Below, one piece after another: positions 15,951 through 23,917 of a DNA stretch of 32,878 nucleotides. Where the stretch lies: positions 1 through 32,878 of the forward strand of contig JBDTZF010000013.1 of the NCBI GenBank assembly GCA_040005265.1, in the 5' to 3' direction. Below the pieces are notes generated by a model. It searched no databases and had not been told where the DNA came from. It was given only the letters and a program-made list of their open reading frames with translations. How positions within the stretch are numbered: the first letter of the stretch is position 1; the number at the start of each line of letters is the position of its first letter. The stretch is from JBDTZF01 sp040005265 (GTDB lineage: Bacteria > Verrucomicrobiota > Verrucomicrobiia > Chthoniobacterales > UBA10450). The position numbers and the translations under genes are program-made.

Positions 15951-16784
15951 TCAATTCGTAATGGTGACACCCGTCTTGTTGTTTACAAGGCTGCTTAGTT
16001 CTTCCACGTCAGAGGCGTCCAGGCCGAGACCCTGCGGCGGCGGTTCCTGCACAGTTGAATGCGAGGCATCCGGCACGGAATAAATCATATAGGCGGGATT
16101 GCCCGAGCGAATCCAGCGGGTGCTGGTCGCGTATTCCTTCGTGCCAAGGCCGACGCGCTTCCCATCCTTCCACGCCATCGTTTCGGAAACTTTCGTTATA
16201 ACCTTCGGGGGCACCTTGGCCGGCAGCTTTTCTTCTCGCACATGGTACTGCTTGAAGAACGCTCCGCTATTCAGCAGTACGATCAGCTTCGCCTTGCGCT
16301 GAATTTGAATCGAAAAATCGGGATGCGAAATGAGCAGACGCTGATTGATACGCAGCATCGTCCCACTCAAATTGTTCATGCGCATAATCAGTTCGGGCGT
16401 CGATCTTGTCTTTCGACCTACTTTGGCCAAAACGTCGCCCGGTTTGACGATGTATTCTTCTTTCTCCGGCGACGGATGACTCGACAGCAAGATATCGACG
16501 TTCACCTCTCCCAGAAGATCTTTGGCTTCGTCCACATGTTGGCCGGTTGGATATTTCTGAATGAAAAGCGTAAGGGCGTTGCGCGCCTCCACTAATTTAC
16601 TTTCCTGACGCAATTTGGCCGCAGCCTGAAATTCAGGCAGGCTCATGTCCGGCGGTGGAGTGAAGGTAGTTTCACCGCGCTGCTCCTTTCGCACCTGGAT
16701 GTCTTCTTTAAAGACGAGGTTGTAGCCAAACCAGGCGGCGCCGACGATGAAGAGGGCGAGCAGGAGGACGAAGAGCCATTTCAT
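15951..16784 (-). CDS. Membrane-anchored LysM protein with a degenerate L,D-transpeptidase (YkuD) domain
   Basis: A 277-residue protein. One N-terminal membrane helix (about 3-24) is followed by a helical TPR-like segment (48-95). A LysM domain (110-153, EEYIVKPGDVLAKVGRKT...LRINQRLLIS) would bind peptidoglycan. Residues about 165-275 follow the course of a YkuD L,D-transpeptidase, including KLIVLLNSGAFFKQYHV and the ending DASDVEELSSLVNNKTGVTI, which matches the usual NEDVEEL..LV..GTPVTI tail. The expected IHG becomes IYS (234-236), and the nucleophile motif SHGCIRM is replaced by PQGLGLD (250-256), so catalytic His and Cys appear missing. I infer a non-catalytic cell-wall-binding protein. 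It precedes accA by 4 bases. Confidence 0.8.
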   Translation of the reverse strand: MKWLFVLLLALFIVGAAWFGYNLVFKEDIQVRKEQRGETTFTPPPDMSLPEFQAAAKLRQESKLVEARNALTLFIQKYPTGQHVDEAKDLLGEVNVDILLSSHPSPEKEEYIVKPGDVLAKVGRKTRSTPELIMRMNNLSGTMLRINQRLLISHPDFSIQIQRKAKLIVLLNSGAFFKQYHVREEKLPAKVPPKVITKVSETMAWKDGKRVGLGTKEYATSTRWIRSGNPAYMIYSVPDASHSTVQEPPPQGLGLDASDVEELSSLVNNKTGVTITN

Positions 16785-16822
16785 GGGTGCAATTTATGGG
16801 TTCATGCCGCCGTTGAAATTCG

Positions 16823-16842
16823 GCCCCGCCGATCGCCGGGGC
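16823..16842. other. GC-rich hairpin between the DUF2007 and LysM genes
   Basis: GCCCCG and CGGGGC flank a CGATCG core, giving a near-perfect 20-base palindrome. There is no T-run on either side, so it is not a typical intrinsic terminator. It lies 38 bases upstream of the LysM gene's ATG on the minus strand. Confidence 0.35.
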
Positions 16843-16864
16843 AAGCAATTGGTTGCGCCAACGC

Positions 16865-17317
16865 TCAAGTCTGTTCCGGCTCGCTGCCAGGGAAGAAACG
16901 ATGCCAGAGTCGTCCGATGGTGCGCTCTTCCTCGTTGTTCCAGGTATAGTGACAGTCCTCGCAGTAGAATTCTTTCGGGATGATTTTGAGCGCACAAAGC
17001 AGGCCGACAAGCGCCGGAGTCATGAATTTACGCGTCATTTGCGGGTACTCGATGCGTGACGAGCCGCATTGCGGGCAGCGGATTACGGCGGCGGCGATCA
17101 CTGGATCGGTGGCTTCCCATTCCACCATAAGGCCCTGGGCGCGCTCGAAATCCTTGTCATCCACGAGCACCTTGACGTTCGCCTGCGGTTTGGACATGAA
17201 GCCGACCGCTTGAAGGGGTGCTTCGTTGTGAACATCGGCGTGCAGGCCGGCTTGCTGGAGACGCGCCTTGAGCTCCTTTGCCTTGGCCGTTTCGTTAAAG
17301 GTTGCAATCGTCACCAT
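16865..17317 (-). CDS. DUF2007 domain protein with zinc-ribbon
   Basis: A 150-residue soluble protein. Residues about 1-68 resemble DUF2007 (signal-transducing-like, GlnB-like fold): MVTIATFNETAKAKELKARL followed by LVDDKDFERAQGLM. Residues 81-122 hold two cysteine pairs, CPQC (81-84) and CEDC (119-122), spaced like a zinc ribbon. A short hydrophobic patch lies between them. Its function is not known. On the minus strand it precedes the LysM/accA run with an 80-base gap. The domain calls are good. Confidence 0.8.
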   Translation of the reverse strand: MVTIATFNETAKAKELKARLQQAGLHADVHNEAPLQAVGFMSKPQANVKVLVDDKDFERAQGLMVEWEATDPVIAAAVIRCPQCGSSRIEYPQMTRKFMTPALVGLLCALKIIPKEFYCEDCHYTWNNEEERTIGRLWHRFFPGSEPEQT

Positions 17318-17355
17318 AGAATTCGTTTGGCTTGCGCCATCTGATCAAACATCAA

Positions 17356-17799
17356 CTACTGGCCGAGCGCAAGACTTGACGGGGGGAACCATTTGTAGAG
17401 CATGAAATAGACAAAAACTCCCGTGACCGAAACGTAAAGCCAGATGGGCATTGTCCAGCGGCCAATATGCCGGTGCCGGTCCCATCGCCGCCGGAAAGCA
17501 GGGATCAGCGTTAGAAGGACCAAGGGGAGCGTGACAAAGGCCAGCAAGACGTGGGAGATCAGAATCGGAAAATAAATCACTGCAATCCATCCGGTGTACC
17601 CGGACGATTTTTCGCCGGCATGCAGGTGATAGACGACATAACCGACAAGGAAAAGGGTTGAGCAGGTGACCGCCGCAATCATGCATGGGACATGCCGCTG
17701 CCAGACGCCGCGCCGAATCCAAAACCAGCCGGCGGCAATGAAAACCGCGCTTACGGCGTTCAGCGAGGCGTTGATCGCAGGTAAATCATTTATCGTCAT
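17356..17799 (-). CDS. DUF420 integral membrane protein
   Basis: A 147-residue membrane protein with about five hydrophobic helices. It begins MTINDLPAINASLNAVSAVF and carries YVVYHLHAGEKSSGYTG, LISHVLLAFVTLPLVLLTL, RWDRHRHIGRWTMPIWLYVS and GVFVYFMLY, all typical of DUF420. Conserved histidines in YHLH, SHVLLA and RHRHIGRW suggest haem or metal binding; family members often lie near cytochrome oxidase or haem genes. I use the ATG at 17799. A longer frame to 17898 reads through a repeat element (17821-17893) and its first 33 codons are not credible. The start has no obvious ribosome site. Confidence 0.88.
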   Translation of the reverse strand: MTINDLPAINASLNAVSAVFIAAGWFWIRRGVWQRHVPCMIAAVTCSTLFLVGYVVYHLHAGEKSSGYTGWIAVIYFPILISHVLLAFVTLPLVLLTLIPAFRRRWDRHRHIGRWTMPIWLYVSVTGVFVYFMLYKWFPPSSLALGQ

Positions 17800-17820
17800 G
17801 TCAAACGGAGGAACAGCTTG

Positions 17821-17893
17821 CCCGTCGTGACGGGAGATATCTCTTACTGTTGTATAAGTATAATGAAGATTCTCGACTTCGCCCGGAATGACA
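17821..17893. repeat. Palindromic intergenic repeat, copy 3
   Basis: On the reverse strand it begins TGTCATTCCGGGCGAAGTCG and continues AGAATCTTC. The other end contains GAGATATCTC (17834-17843) and CCCGTCGTGACGGG. It fills the divergent gap between DUF420 and the AsmA-like gene and has been read as spurious N-terminal coding for DUF420. Confidence 0.6.
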
Positions 17894-17912
17894 AACAATC
17901 AGAATTGAGCTC

Positions 17913-20303
17913 ATGCCGCCCGTCCTAGAAAAACAGGAAGCGGTTGTCGCAGCGAGGGACCGACCTCCGTCATTCGGCCGTCGTTTGGCCGTTTCCATTC
18001 TGCGTTTCTCTCTGATCGTCGCGCTCTCCGCGTTGATCGGCGGCGGCTATTATCTCGCCCGCAAGGGATTTGGTAGGCAATGGCGATCGCGCGTCGTGGA
18101 GGAATTGCATCGGCGGGGCGTGGAAGCTTCGATGCGCCGCCTCACACTCGACCCCTTTCGGGGCCTCATCGCGCGAGACGTGCGCATCTTCGATTACAAG
18201 AACCGCGAAAATCTGCTCGCAGTCGTTAGCGAAATCTCGCTCGATATTAATTACGCTGCGTTCCTTCACCGGCAGCCGTTTCTTAATGCCCTCGATGTTC
18301 GCAATGCTCAAATCATCCTCCCCCTAAAGAGCCCGGACGGCAAAATCGGGACGGCGGAGCTTAATAATTTTCGTGCGCATGTCTATTTTCCGCCCGAACA
18401 GATTTACGTCAGCCAGGCTGAGGGAATTTTTTGCGGCGTGCGGATTTCGGCGACCGGCCAATTAATCAAGCGCGCCGACTACAAACCCTCGCCAGAATCG
18501 TCGGCCGAGGAATGGGAAAAGATGATGTCGATCCTGGAACGGCTCGTGGACGAGCTGCAGAAGCTCAAGTTCCCGACGACGGCTCCGTCCCTGCAGGTGA
18601 AATTTAGCGGCGACCTTGCCGATCTGGAAAATGCGCGAGTCGAAGCGACCCTGCGTGCCGACCGGATCGAGCGCGGTGGTTATGCGATAAGAAACTTGAG
18701 TGCCGGCGCGGAGTGGGCCGATCAAACGTTCAATCTCACGCACTGCGAATGGAGTGATACTCAGGGCAATTTCGCCGGTCAAGCCAAGTGGAGCCGGCAG
18801 ACGAACGCTGCCGATTTTCAGATCCGGAGTAATCTCGACCTAAAGGGCCTGAGCGAAGCATTCGAGATCACTGGGTTACTGAAGGAAACGGAATTCAAAG
18901 CGTCGCCGTTGGTGGAGGCGTCCGGTTCCGCGAATTTTGCGGAGGAGCATCCCCAGCTGAAAATCATCGGCCACGCCGCGGTGGGCGGCTTCGTTTACAA
19001 GTCGGTCCCATTTTCCGATTTGAGCCTCAACTTTTCATGGGACGGCGAACGAGCGTTGCTCCGGGACATTCACCTCCGTCATCAAAGCGGGCAGCTCACC
19101 GCCGAGGTCTTCGATTCGCCGAATGAATTTCGTCTAAACATAGACAGTACGATCAACCCGGGAGCTCTGCGTCCCTTGACCTCGGGAGACATGAGCCAGT
19201 TCATGGGCGAGTGGGAATGGCAACGACCGCCGACGGTTCATCTGGAAATTCGCGGGCCGGATAGAAACCCTTCCAACTGGCGCGGTCAGGGAACTCTCGC
19301 TCTCAATCGAACTCGTTTTCGTGGCTCCTGGGCGAACAGTGGAACTGCCAGGATTGTTTTTGGCGACGGTGCCGTGACCTATGAAAATCTTCGGGTTACT
19401 CGCGATGAAGGCATCGGCACTGGGACGTTTACCTACGACTTCAAAAACCACGAGGTCCGGATCTCGAACGTCAAAACGTCGTTGCGTCCGGCTGAAGTGA
19501 TTTTCTGGATCGATCCGAAGATCTGGAACACTGTCGCGCCCTACAAGTTTCGGCAGCCGCCGAACCTTACCATCAACGGCGTCTATCAATTCCGGGGCGG
19601 CAAGAAAACGCAGCTGCAAGTCATTGTCGATGCTCCGCATGGAATGGATTACGATTTTCTGGGGAAGACCCTGCCGTTCGACCGAGTGACCGGGCGATTG
19701 CTTTTCACAGATGAAAAACTTCAGCTGGTCGATGTGAAGGCTGGCCTGTTCGGCGGGAATGTCCGGGGTAACGCCGATATTTCACTCGCCCATGACGATC
19801 CACGTTACCGGGCAAAAATCGCCGCTAGCTCAATCGATTTTCCGAGCCTGACCGATCTCTACTACCAATACAAAACATCGCATGGTGAATTGGACGGCAG
19901 TTACGATTTCACGGGACTCGGAAGCAATGCGCGCATCATGCAGGGGACCGGAAAAATTCAGGTCACGAACGGCGACGTGTTTGCCATTCCGATTTTTGGC
20001 CCGCTCTCGGGAATCCTTAATACCATCGTGCCGGGGACCGGCTACACCATCGGGCGCAAGGCAACTGCGTCTCTCCGTATCAAAGACGGGATCATTCACT
20101 CTGATGATCTGGAAGTAGCCGGCAAAATTTTTAGCATGCTTGGCCACGGCGACATCCACTTTCTCGATGACAAACTCGACTTCGAAGTGCGGATGGATAT
20201 GCACGGCGCGGCCGGCCTGCTGCTCACACCAGTCTACAAACTCTTCGAGTACGTCGGCGAAGGCAGCCTCAAGAAGCCGGACTGGCATCCGAAAAGGTTC
20301 TAA
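17913..20303 (+). CDS. Large AsmA-like membrane-anchored protein
   Basis: A 796-residue protein. One N-terminal transmembrane helix (about 28-48) is followed by a long beta-rich region. Near the start, VEASMRRLTLDPFRGLIARDVRIFD and ISLDINYAAFLHRQPFLNALDV match the first repeats of AsmA/TamB/YhdP-type proteins. The C-terminal part (about 560-770: LQVIVDAPHGMDYDFLGKTL, GGNVRGNADIS, GDVFAIPIFGPLSGILNTI, GYTIGRKATASLRI, HGDIHFLDDKLDFEV) is the AsmA-like C-terminal domain. Proteins of this group are thought to bridge inner and outer membranes and help move phospholipid. It is divergent from DUF420 across a repeat and is followed by nfo on the same strand. The specific subgroup is not resolved. Confidence 0.85.
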   Translation: MPPVLEKQEAVVAARDRPPSFGRRLAVSILRFSLIVALSALIGGGYYLARKGFGRQWRSRVVEELHRRGVEASMRRLTLDPFRGLIARDVRIFDYKNRENLLAVVSEISLDINYAAFLHRQPFLNALDVRNAQIILPLKSPDGKIGTAELNNFRAHVYFPPEQIYVSQAEGIFCGVRISATGQLIKRADYKPSPESSAEEWEKMMSILERLVDELQKLKFPTTAPSLQVKFSGDLADLENARVEATLRADRIERGGYAIRNLSAGAEWADQTFNLTHCEWSDTQGNFAGQAKWSRQTNAADFQIRSNLDLKGLSEAFEITGLLKETEFKASPLVEASGSANFAEEHPQLKIIGHAAVGGFVYKSVPFSDLSLNFSWDGERALLRDIHLRHQSGQLTAEVFDSPNEFRLNIDSTINPGALRPLTSGDMSQFMGEWEWQRPPTVHLEIRGPDRNPSNWRGQGTLALNRTRFRGSWANSGTARIVFGDGAVTYENLRVTRDEGIGTGTFTYDFKNHEVRISNVKTSLRPAEVIFWIDPKIWNTVAPYKFRQPPNLTINGVYQFRGGKKTQLQVIVDAPHGMDYDFLGKTLPFDRVTGRLLFTDEKLQLVDVKAGLFGGNVRGNADISLAHDDPRYRAKIAASSIDFPSLTDLYYQYKTSHGELDGSYDFTGLGSNARIMQGTGKIQVTNGDVFAIPIFGPLSGILNTIVPGTGYTIGRKATASLRIKDGIIHSDDLEVAGKIFSMLGHGDIHFLDDKLDFEVRMDMHGAAGLLLTPVYKLFEYVGEGSLKKPDWHPKRF

Positions 20304-20315
20304 GAATTGCTGATT

Positions 20316-21248
20316 GTGAATGAAACAAAGAAGCCCGCGCGGCCGCCGATTGCCACCGCCACCACAATCAGAAATCAGAAATCAGAAATTCTCCTTGGCG
20401 CCCACATGTCGATCGCCGGCGGCGCGCACATGGCAATCGAACGCGCCCGCTCGATTAGCTGCACGGCTATTCAAATATTCGTGAAGAACAACATGCAATG
20501 GTTTGCACGCCCTCTCACGCGCGATGAGATCCGTGGATTCCTCGAACATCGGCAACGGGGCGATCTGTTGTCGATCTTCGCCCATGCGAATTATCTTATC
20601 AATCTCGCTGCTACCAATCCGCTGTTCCACGCGAATTCGCTGCGCGCTCTAGCTGAAGAGCTGACCCGGGCGGATCAGCTCGAATTGCCATTTCTTGTTC
20701 TGCACCCAGGAGCGCATCTCGGCGCCGGAGAGGCGGCCGGACTCGAGAAGATCGTAAAGTCGATTGACCGGGTCCTGTACAGGATCCCGAAAGTGAATAC
20801 CAGGATCGCGCTGGAAACTACGGCCGGACAGGGCTCATGCCTCGGCGACAGGTTCGAGCACCTCGCTTACATCATCGAAAACGCTCGCGAACCGGAACGC
20901 CTTTGTGTCTGTGTGGATACCGCGCACATATTTGCGGCCGGTTACGATATCGCCAGCGAGGCGGCGGCAAAAAAAGCGTTTCGCGAGTTCGATCGCGTAG
21001 TCGGCCTCGAACACCTTGCCGCGCTTCACCTCAATGATTCCAAGACCGTTCGCGGATCGCGAGTGGATCGACACGAGCACATCGGCCAGGGCAAAATCGG
21101 TCTCGGTGCTTTTCGTTTTATTATGCGCGACCGGCGGTTCCGCAAGATTCCAAAGGTATTAGAAACACCGAAGGGCAAGGAACTCGCCGAAGACGTTCAG
21201 AACATGAATACGCTGCGCGGGCTACTAGAAACAAGGACGCGCCGATGA
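20316..21248 (+). CDS. nfo: Endonuclease IV (apurinic/apyrimidinic endonuclease)
   Basis: The core starts LLGAHMSIAGGAHMAIERA and keeps all zinc-ligand motifs of the family: FAHANYLINLA, LVLHPGAHLG, IALETTAGQG, CVDTAHIFAAGYD, LHLNDSK, DRHEHIGQG and LETPKG. It nicks DNA at abasic sites during base excision repair. The start is uncertain. No ATG lies between the AsmA-like stop and the conserved core, so I use GTG 20316, which gives about 24 extra residues. TTG 20307 is possible, as is a non-standard ATT near 20387 that would match the short N-terminus of E. coli Nfo. A 7-base tandem repeat (20366-20386) lies in this N-terminal region. The function is secure; the start is not. Confidence 0.92.
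   Translation: MNETKKPARPPIATATTIRNQKSEILLGAHMSIAGGAHMAIERARSISCTAIQIFVKNNMQWFARPLTRDEIRGFLEHRQRGDLLSIFAHANYLINLAATNPLFHANSLRALAEELTRADQLELPFLVLHPGAHLGAGEAAGLEKIVKSIDRVLYRIPKVNTRIALETTAGQGSCLGDRFEHLAYIIENAREPERLCVCVDTAHIFAAGYDIASEAAAKKAFREFDRVVGLEHLAALHLNDSKTVRGSRVDRHEHIGQGKIGLGAFRFIMRDRRFRKIPKVLETPKGKELAEDVQNMNTLRGLLETRTRR
20366..20386. repeat. Three tandem copies of AATCAGA at the start of nfo
   Basis: Three exact seven-base units, AATCAGA, immediately precede AATTCTCCTTGGC, where the conserved nfo core begins. They are either part of an N-terminal extension or lie upstream of a non-canonical start. Confidence 0.85.
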
Positions 21249-21252
21249 ATAT

Positions 21253-21330
21253 GTCATTCTGAGCAAATCGAAGAATCTCTGATCATTTCTTCTCGAAGTC
21301 AGAGATGTTTCGCTCCGCTCAACCTGACAA
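21253..21330. repeat. Palindromic intergenic repeat, copy 4 (long hairpin between convergent genes)
   Basis: Begins TGTCATTCTGAGC and ends GCTCAACCTGACA. The inner arms GAATCTCTGA and TCAGAGAT also pair, so the whole element folds as a long imperfect hairpin. It fills the gap between nfo (plus) and the DUF4870 gene (minus) and could end transcription from both sides. Confidence 0.7.
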
Positions 21331-21335
21331 GGCGA

Positions 21336-21713
21336 TTACTTGATCAGTCGAATAGTCAGCGGATAGCGGTACAGCTTCCCCTCACTCGCCTGAATGGATG
21401 CGATAATCACAAAGACAGTGTTCAGGATCCACAGCAGGATCAAAATCGGGATTCCAATCAGCACGATGCAAAGGATCGCGGCGATCGCGTCATAAATCAG
21501 CATCGAGAGCTGAAAGTTAAGGGCTTCTTTCCCGTGCGCGTCGATCTCGGCCGAATCGGCGCGTTTGACCAGCCAAACGATCAGAGGGCCGAGAAGGTGC
21601 CCGAGAAAATGAAGGAATAATCCGAGCAGAGCGCTGGCGTGACAGAGCACGCACCAGGTTCGTACATCGGACGAAGTGGTAGCGACAGGCACTGGTGGCG
21701 GTTGTTGATCCAT
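21336..21713 (-). CDS. DUF4870 small membrane protein
   Basis: A 125-residue protein starting MDQQPPPVPVATTSSDVRTW from ATG 21713, preceded by AAAGGA six bases upstream. An in-frame TTG at 21728 is less likely. A proline-rich cytoplasmic lead is followed by hydrophobic segments at about 25-50 and 65-105. Landmarks are CVLCHASALLGLFLHFLGHL, IDAHGKEALNFQLSMLIY and a glycine/isoleucine-rich last helix pair, all typical of DUF4870. Its function is unknown. It converges on nfo with a repeat hairpin between them. Confidence 0.85.
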   Translation of the reverse strand: MDQQPPPVPVATTSSDVRTWCVLCHASALLGLFLHFLGHLLGPLIVWLVKRADSAEIDAHGKEALNFQLSMLIYDAIAAILCIVLIGIPILILLWILNTVFVIIASIQASEGKLYRYPLTIRLIK

Positions 21714-21791
21714 AACTTGTCCTTTCAAACGTAACGTAAAACAAACGTCTCGCTTGTCACGGAAAACGCAAGCCAGGCGGCTCGCGCAATA

Positions 21792-23051
21792 TCATTCTTT
21801 CACACGCTCGATGTGCGCGCCGAGCTCGCTCAATTTTTCATCGAGATGCTCATAGCCGCGATCGATGTGATACACGCGGCTGACTTCGGTGATTCCATTC
21901 GCTGTCAATCCGGCCAGCACGAGTGCAGCCGAGGCGCGCAAGTCGCTCGCCATTACCGGCGCGCCGAGCAAACGGTCGACTCCAGTAATCACCGCCCTCG
22001 ACCCGTCCAGGTCGACATTCGCGCCCATGCGTTTCAATTCCGCGACATGCATGTAACGCTGCGGAAAAATATTCTCGGTGATGACGCTGGTTCCGTGGGT
22101 CGTGGCCAGCAACGCGCACATTTGCGCCTGCATATCGGTCGGGAAACCGGGATAAGGTTCGGTCCCCAGCTCGAGTGGCTTGACGGATCCGTTAGACGAA
22201 ATTGAGATTGCCTGCTCGCCAACCTCTACGAGGAATCCGCAGATCGTCAGCGCATTCGTTACCGCTGTCAGGTGCGCGGGCTCGACCCGCTTGATCGTAA
22301 CACCCTTGCCGCAGATCGCGCCCGCGACCAGAAACGTCCCCGCCTCAATTCGGTCCGGGATGACTTCGTGTTCGGCGCCATGCAATTCGGACACGCCTTC
22401 AATAATAATGCGGCGCGTTCCAGCGCCCTCGATCTTCGCGCCCATCTTGTTCAGAAAATTCGCAAGATCGACAACCTCCGGTTCCTGGGCCGCCCCTTCG
22501 ATCACGGTAGTTCCCTCCGCCAGCACCGCGGCCATCATCACGTTGTCGGTGCCGAGCACAGTCGGGCCGAGTTTGCCGCGCATATTAATGATCGCGCCGG
22601 TTAATTTCGGTGCGAACACCTTCACATTGCCGCCTTCCACGCGCACGGCCGCGCCCAGCGCCTCAAACCCTTTCAAGTGCAGATCGATCGGACGATCTCC
22701 AATGACGCAGCCTCCCGGCAACGAAACAGTCGCTTCTTTGCAACGCCCCAGGAGCGGTCCGATTATGCCAACCGACGCGCGCATCCTGCGAACGATGTCG
22801 TAGGGCGCAACCGAATTTATTTTGTCCGACGTGATGTTGACGGTCCCACTGGCCCGCTCCACGTCGGCCCCCAAATGGGAAAGAATTTGGAGCATGTAAT
22901 GGGTGTCGCTCAAATCCGGGACGCGCCGAATGATGCATGGTTCGCGCGTGAGCAAGGTCGCCGCCAGAATGGGCAAGGCAGAATTCTTCGAGCCGCTGAT
23001 TTTGATCGAGCCGCTTAAAGGATTGCCACCGTGAATGCGAATCTTATCCAT
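21792..23051 (-). CDS. murA: UDP-N-acetylglucosamine 1-carboxyvinyltransferase
   Basis: A 419-residue protein from ATG 23051 (MDKIRIHGGNPLSGSIKISG); an in-frame TTG at 23060 would add three residues. KNSALPILAATLL contains the substrate-binding lysine and asparagine. SLPGGCVIGDRPIDLH contains the cysteine that covalently binds phosphoenolpyruvate and is the fosfomycin target, so a Cys enzyme is predicted. Other family stretches are TDNVMMAAVLAEG, DRIEAGTFLVAGA and GFPTDMQAQMCALL. It catalyses the first committed step of peptidoglycan synthesis. The start overlaps the prmC stop by 8 bases, so the two are translationally coupled. The assignment is secure. Confidence 0.97.
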   Translation of the reverse strand: MDKIRIHGGNPLSGSIKISGSKNSALPILAATLLTREPCIIRRVPDLSDTHYMLQILSHLGADVERASGTVNITSDKINSVAPYDIVRRMRASVGIIGPLLGRCKEATVSLPGGCVIGDRPIDLHLKGFEALGAAVRVEGGNVKVFAPKLTGAIINMRGKLGPTVLGTDNVMMAAVLAEGTTVIEGAAQEPEVVDLANFLNKMGAKIEGAGTRRIIIEGVSELHGAEHEVIPDRIEAGTFLVAGAICGKGVTIKRVEPAHLTAVTNALTICGFLVEVGEQAISISSNGSVKPLELGTEPYPGFPTDMQAQMCALLATTHGTSVITENIFPQRYMHVAELKRMGANVDLDGSRAVITGVDRLLGAPVMASDLRASAALVLAGLTANGITEVSRVYHIDRGYEHLDEKLSELGAHIERVKE

Positions 23052-23898
23052 ACCGGCCAAACAGGAACCGTACGATCCCTGAATAATCCTTTTTCGACTC
23101 GATGTCGTGAAAATTTTTCTCTCCTAAAAAAGCGACCAGCTCGTCCGCCTGACCGAGGCCGATCTCAAGCGCGAGGAACCCCCCGGGCTCCAGGTGTTGC
23201 GGCGTTTGCTCGATGAGGCGGCGGATCAATCGATCGCCGCCGCCCGTGGAAAAAAGCGCTACCTCCGGGTCGTGCAGGACTTCGCGAGCAAGCGTATTTC
23301 GATCTTCCTCTGCAATGTAGGGAAGATTCGCCACGATCAGATCGACCTTGGCATTCAAGACTTCCAGAAGATCGCTTTTCAAAAATTGAACACGCTCGTT
23401 AAGGCCGAGTCTCTCGGCATTCTCCCGCGCCAGCGACAGGGCGTCTTCCGAAATATCAACAGCGAAGATCTGTGCCTCCGGAAATTTCCTGGCGAGACTT
23501 AGTGCAATCACGCCACTACCAGTCCCGACATCAGCGATTTTGGACTTTGGATTTTCGATTTTGGATCCCAGCAACTCAGTCAGCTGCTCAGTTTCCGGCC
23601 GGGGAACCAGCGCGCGTTTGTCACAAAGAAAAACCTCACCGCAGAATTCGACCGTGCCGAGTAAATGCTGAAGCGGTTCGCCTTCACCGCGGCGCCGGAC
23701 AAGTTCACGCAAGGGCACGAGTTCGCCTTCGGCAAGAGTTCGCTCGAATTCCAGATAAAGCTCCATGCGCGTTCGCCCCAGCGCGTGCGCCATCAAGTGC
23801 TCCGCATTCAATCGCGGACTGTCGATCTTGCGGTTTTTAAAATAGACGGCGGCCGATTGAAGCACTTCGAGTACGGTAGTAGGCCGTTCTTTTGTCAT
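23044..23898 (-). CDS. prmC: Peptide chain release factor glutamine methyltransferase
   Basis: A 284-residue protein. The N-terminal helical domain (about 1-90) includes KIDSPRLNAEHLMAHALGR and is followed by GEPLQHLLGTVEFCGEVF. The SAM-binding domain has IADVGTGSGVIALSLARKFP and the NLPY motif (VDLIVANLPYIAEED) that positions the glutamine. It methylates the GGQ glutamine of release factors, which fits its place directly downstream of prfA on the same strand. The ATG at 23898 lies inside a repeat-end palindrome (23892-23912). The stop overlaps murA. A recognisable ribosome site is lacking. The function is secure. Confidence 0.96.
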   Translation of the reverse strand: MTKERPTTVLEVLQSAAVYFKNRKIDSPRLNAEHLMAHALGRTRMELYLEFERTLAEGELVPLRELVRRRGEGEPLQHLLGTVEFCGEVFLCDKRALVPRPETEQLTELLGSKIENPKSKIADVGTGSGVIALSLARKFPEAQIFAVDISEDALSLARENAERLGLNERVQFLKSDLLEVLNAKVDLIVANLPYIAEEDRNTLAREVLHDPEVALFSTGGGDRLIRRLIEQTPQHLEPGGFLALEIGLGQADELVAFLGEKNFHDIESKKDYSGIVRFLFGRYG

Positions 23899-23912
23899 GC
23901 TCGGAATGACAA
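23892..23912. repeat. Collapsed copy 5 of the palindromic repeat at the prmC start
   Basis: TTGTCAT and ATGACAA are perfect 7-base inverted arms around GCTCGGA. This equals the two termini of the longer elements with no body between them. On the minus strand the right arm's ATG is the prmC start codon. Confidence 0.65.
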
Positions 23913-23917
23913 GGTAA

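Noticed and set aside
16823..16842. GC-rich palindrome as an intrinsic terminator
   Set aside because: There is no T-run, so I list it only as a hairpin of unknown role.
17800..17898. N-terminal extension of the DUF420 gene
   Set aside because: These codons are translated repeat DNA; the conserved protein begins at ATG 17799.
22180..22803. Plus-strand 207-codon open frame inside murA
   Set aside because: It is antisense to a secure murA and is rich in Ser/Pro/Arg as expected of a shadow.
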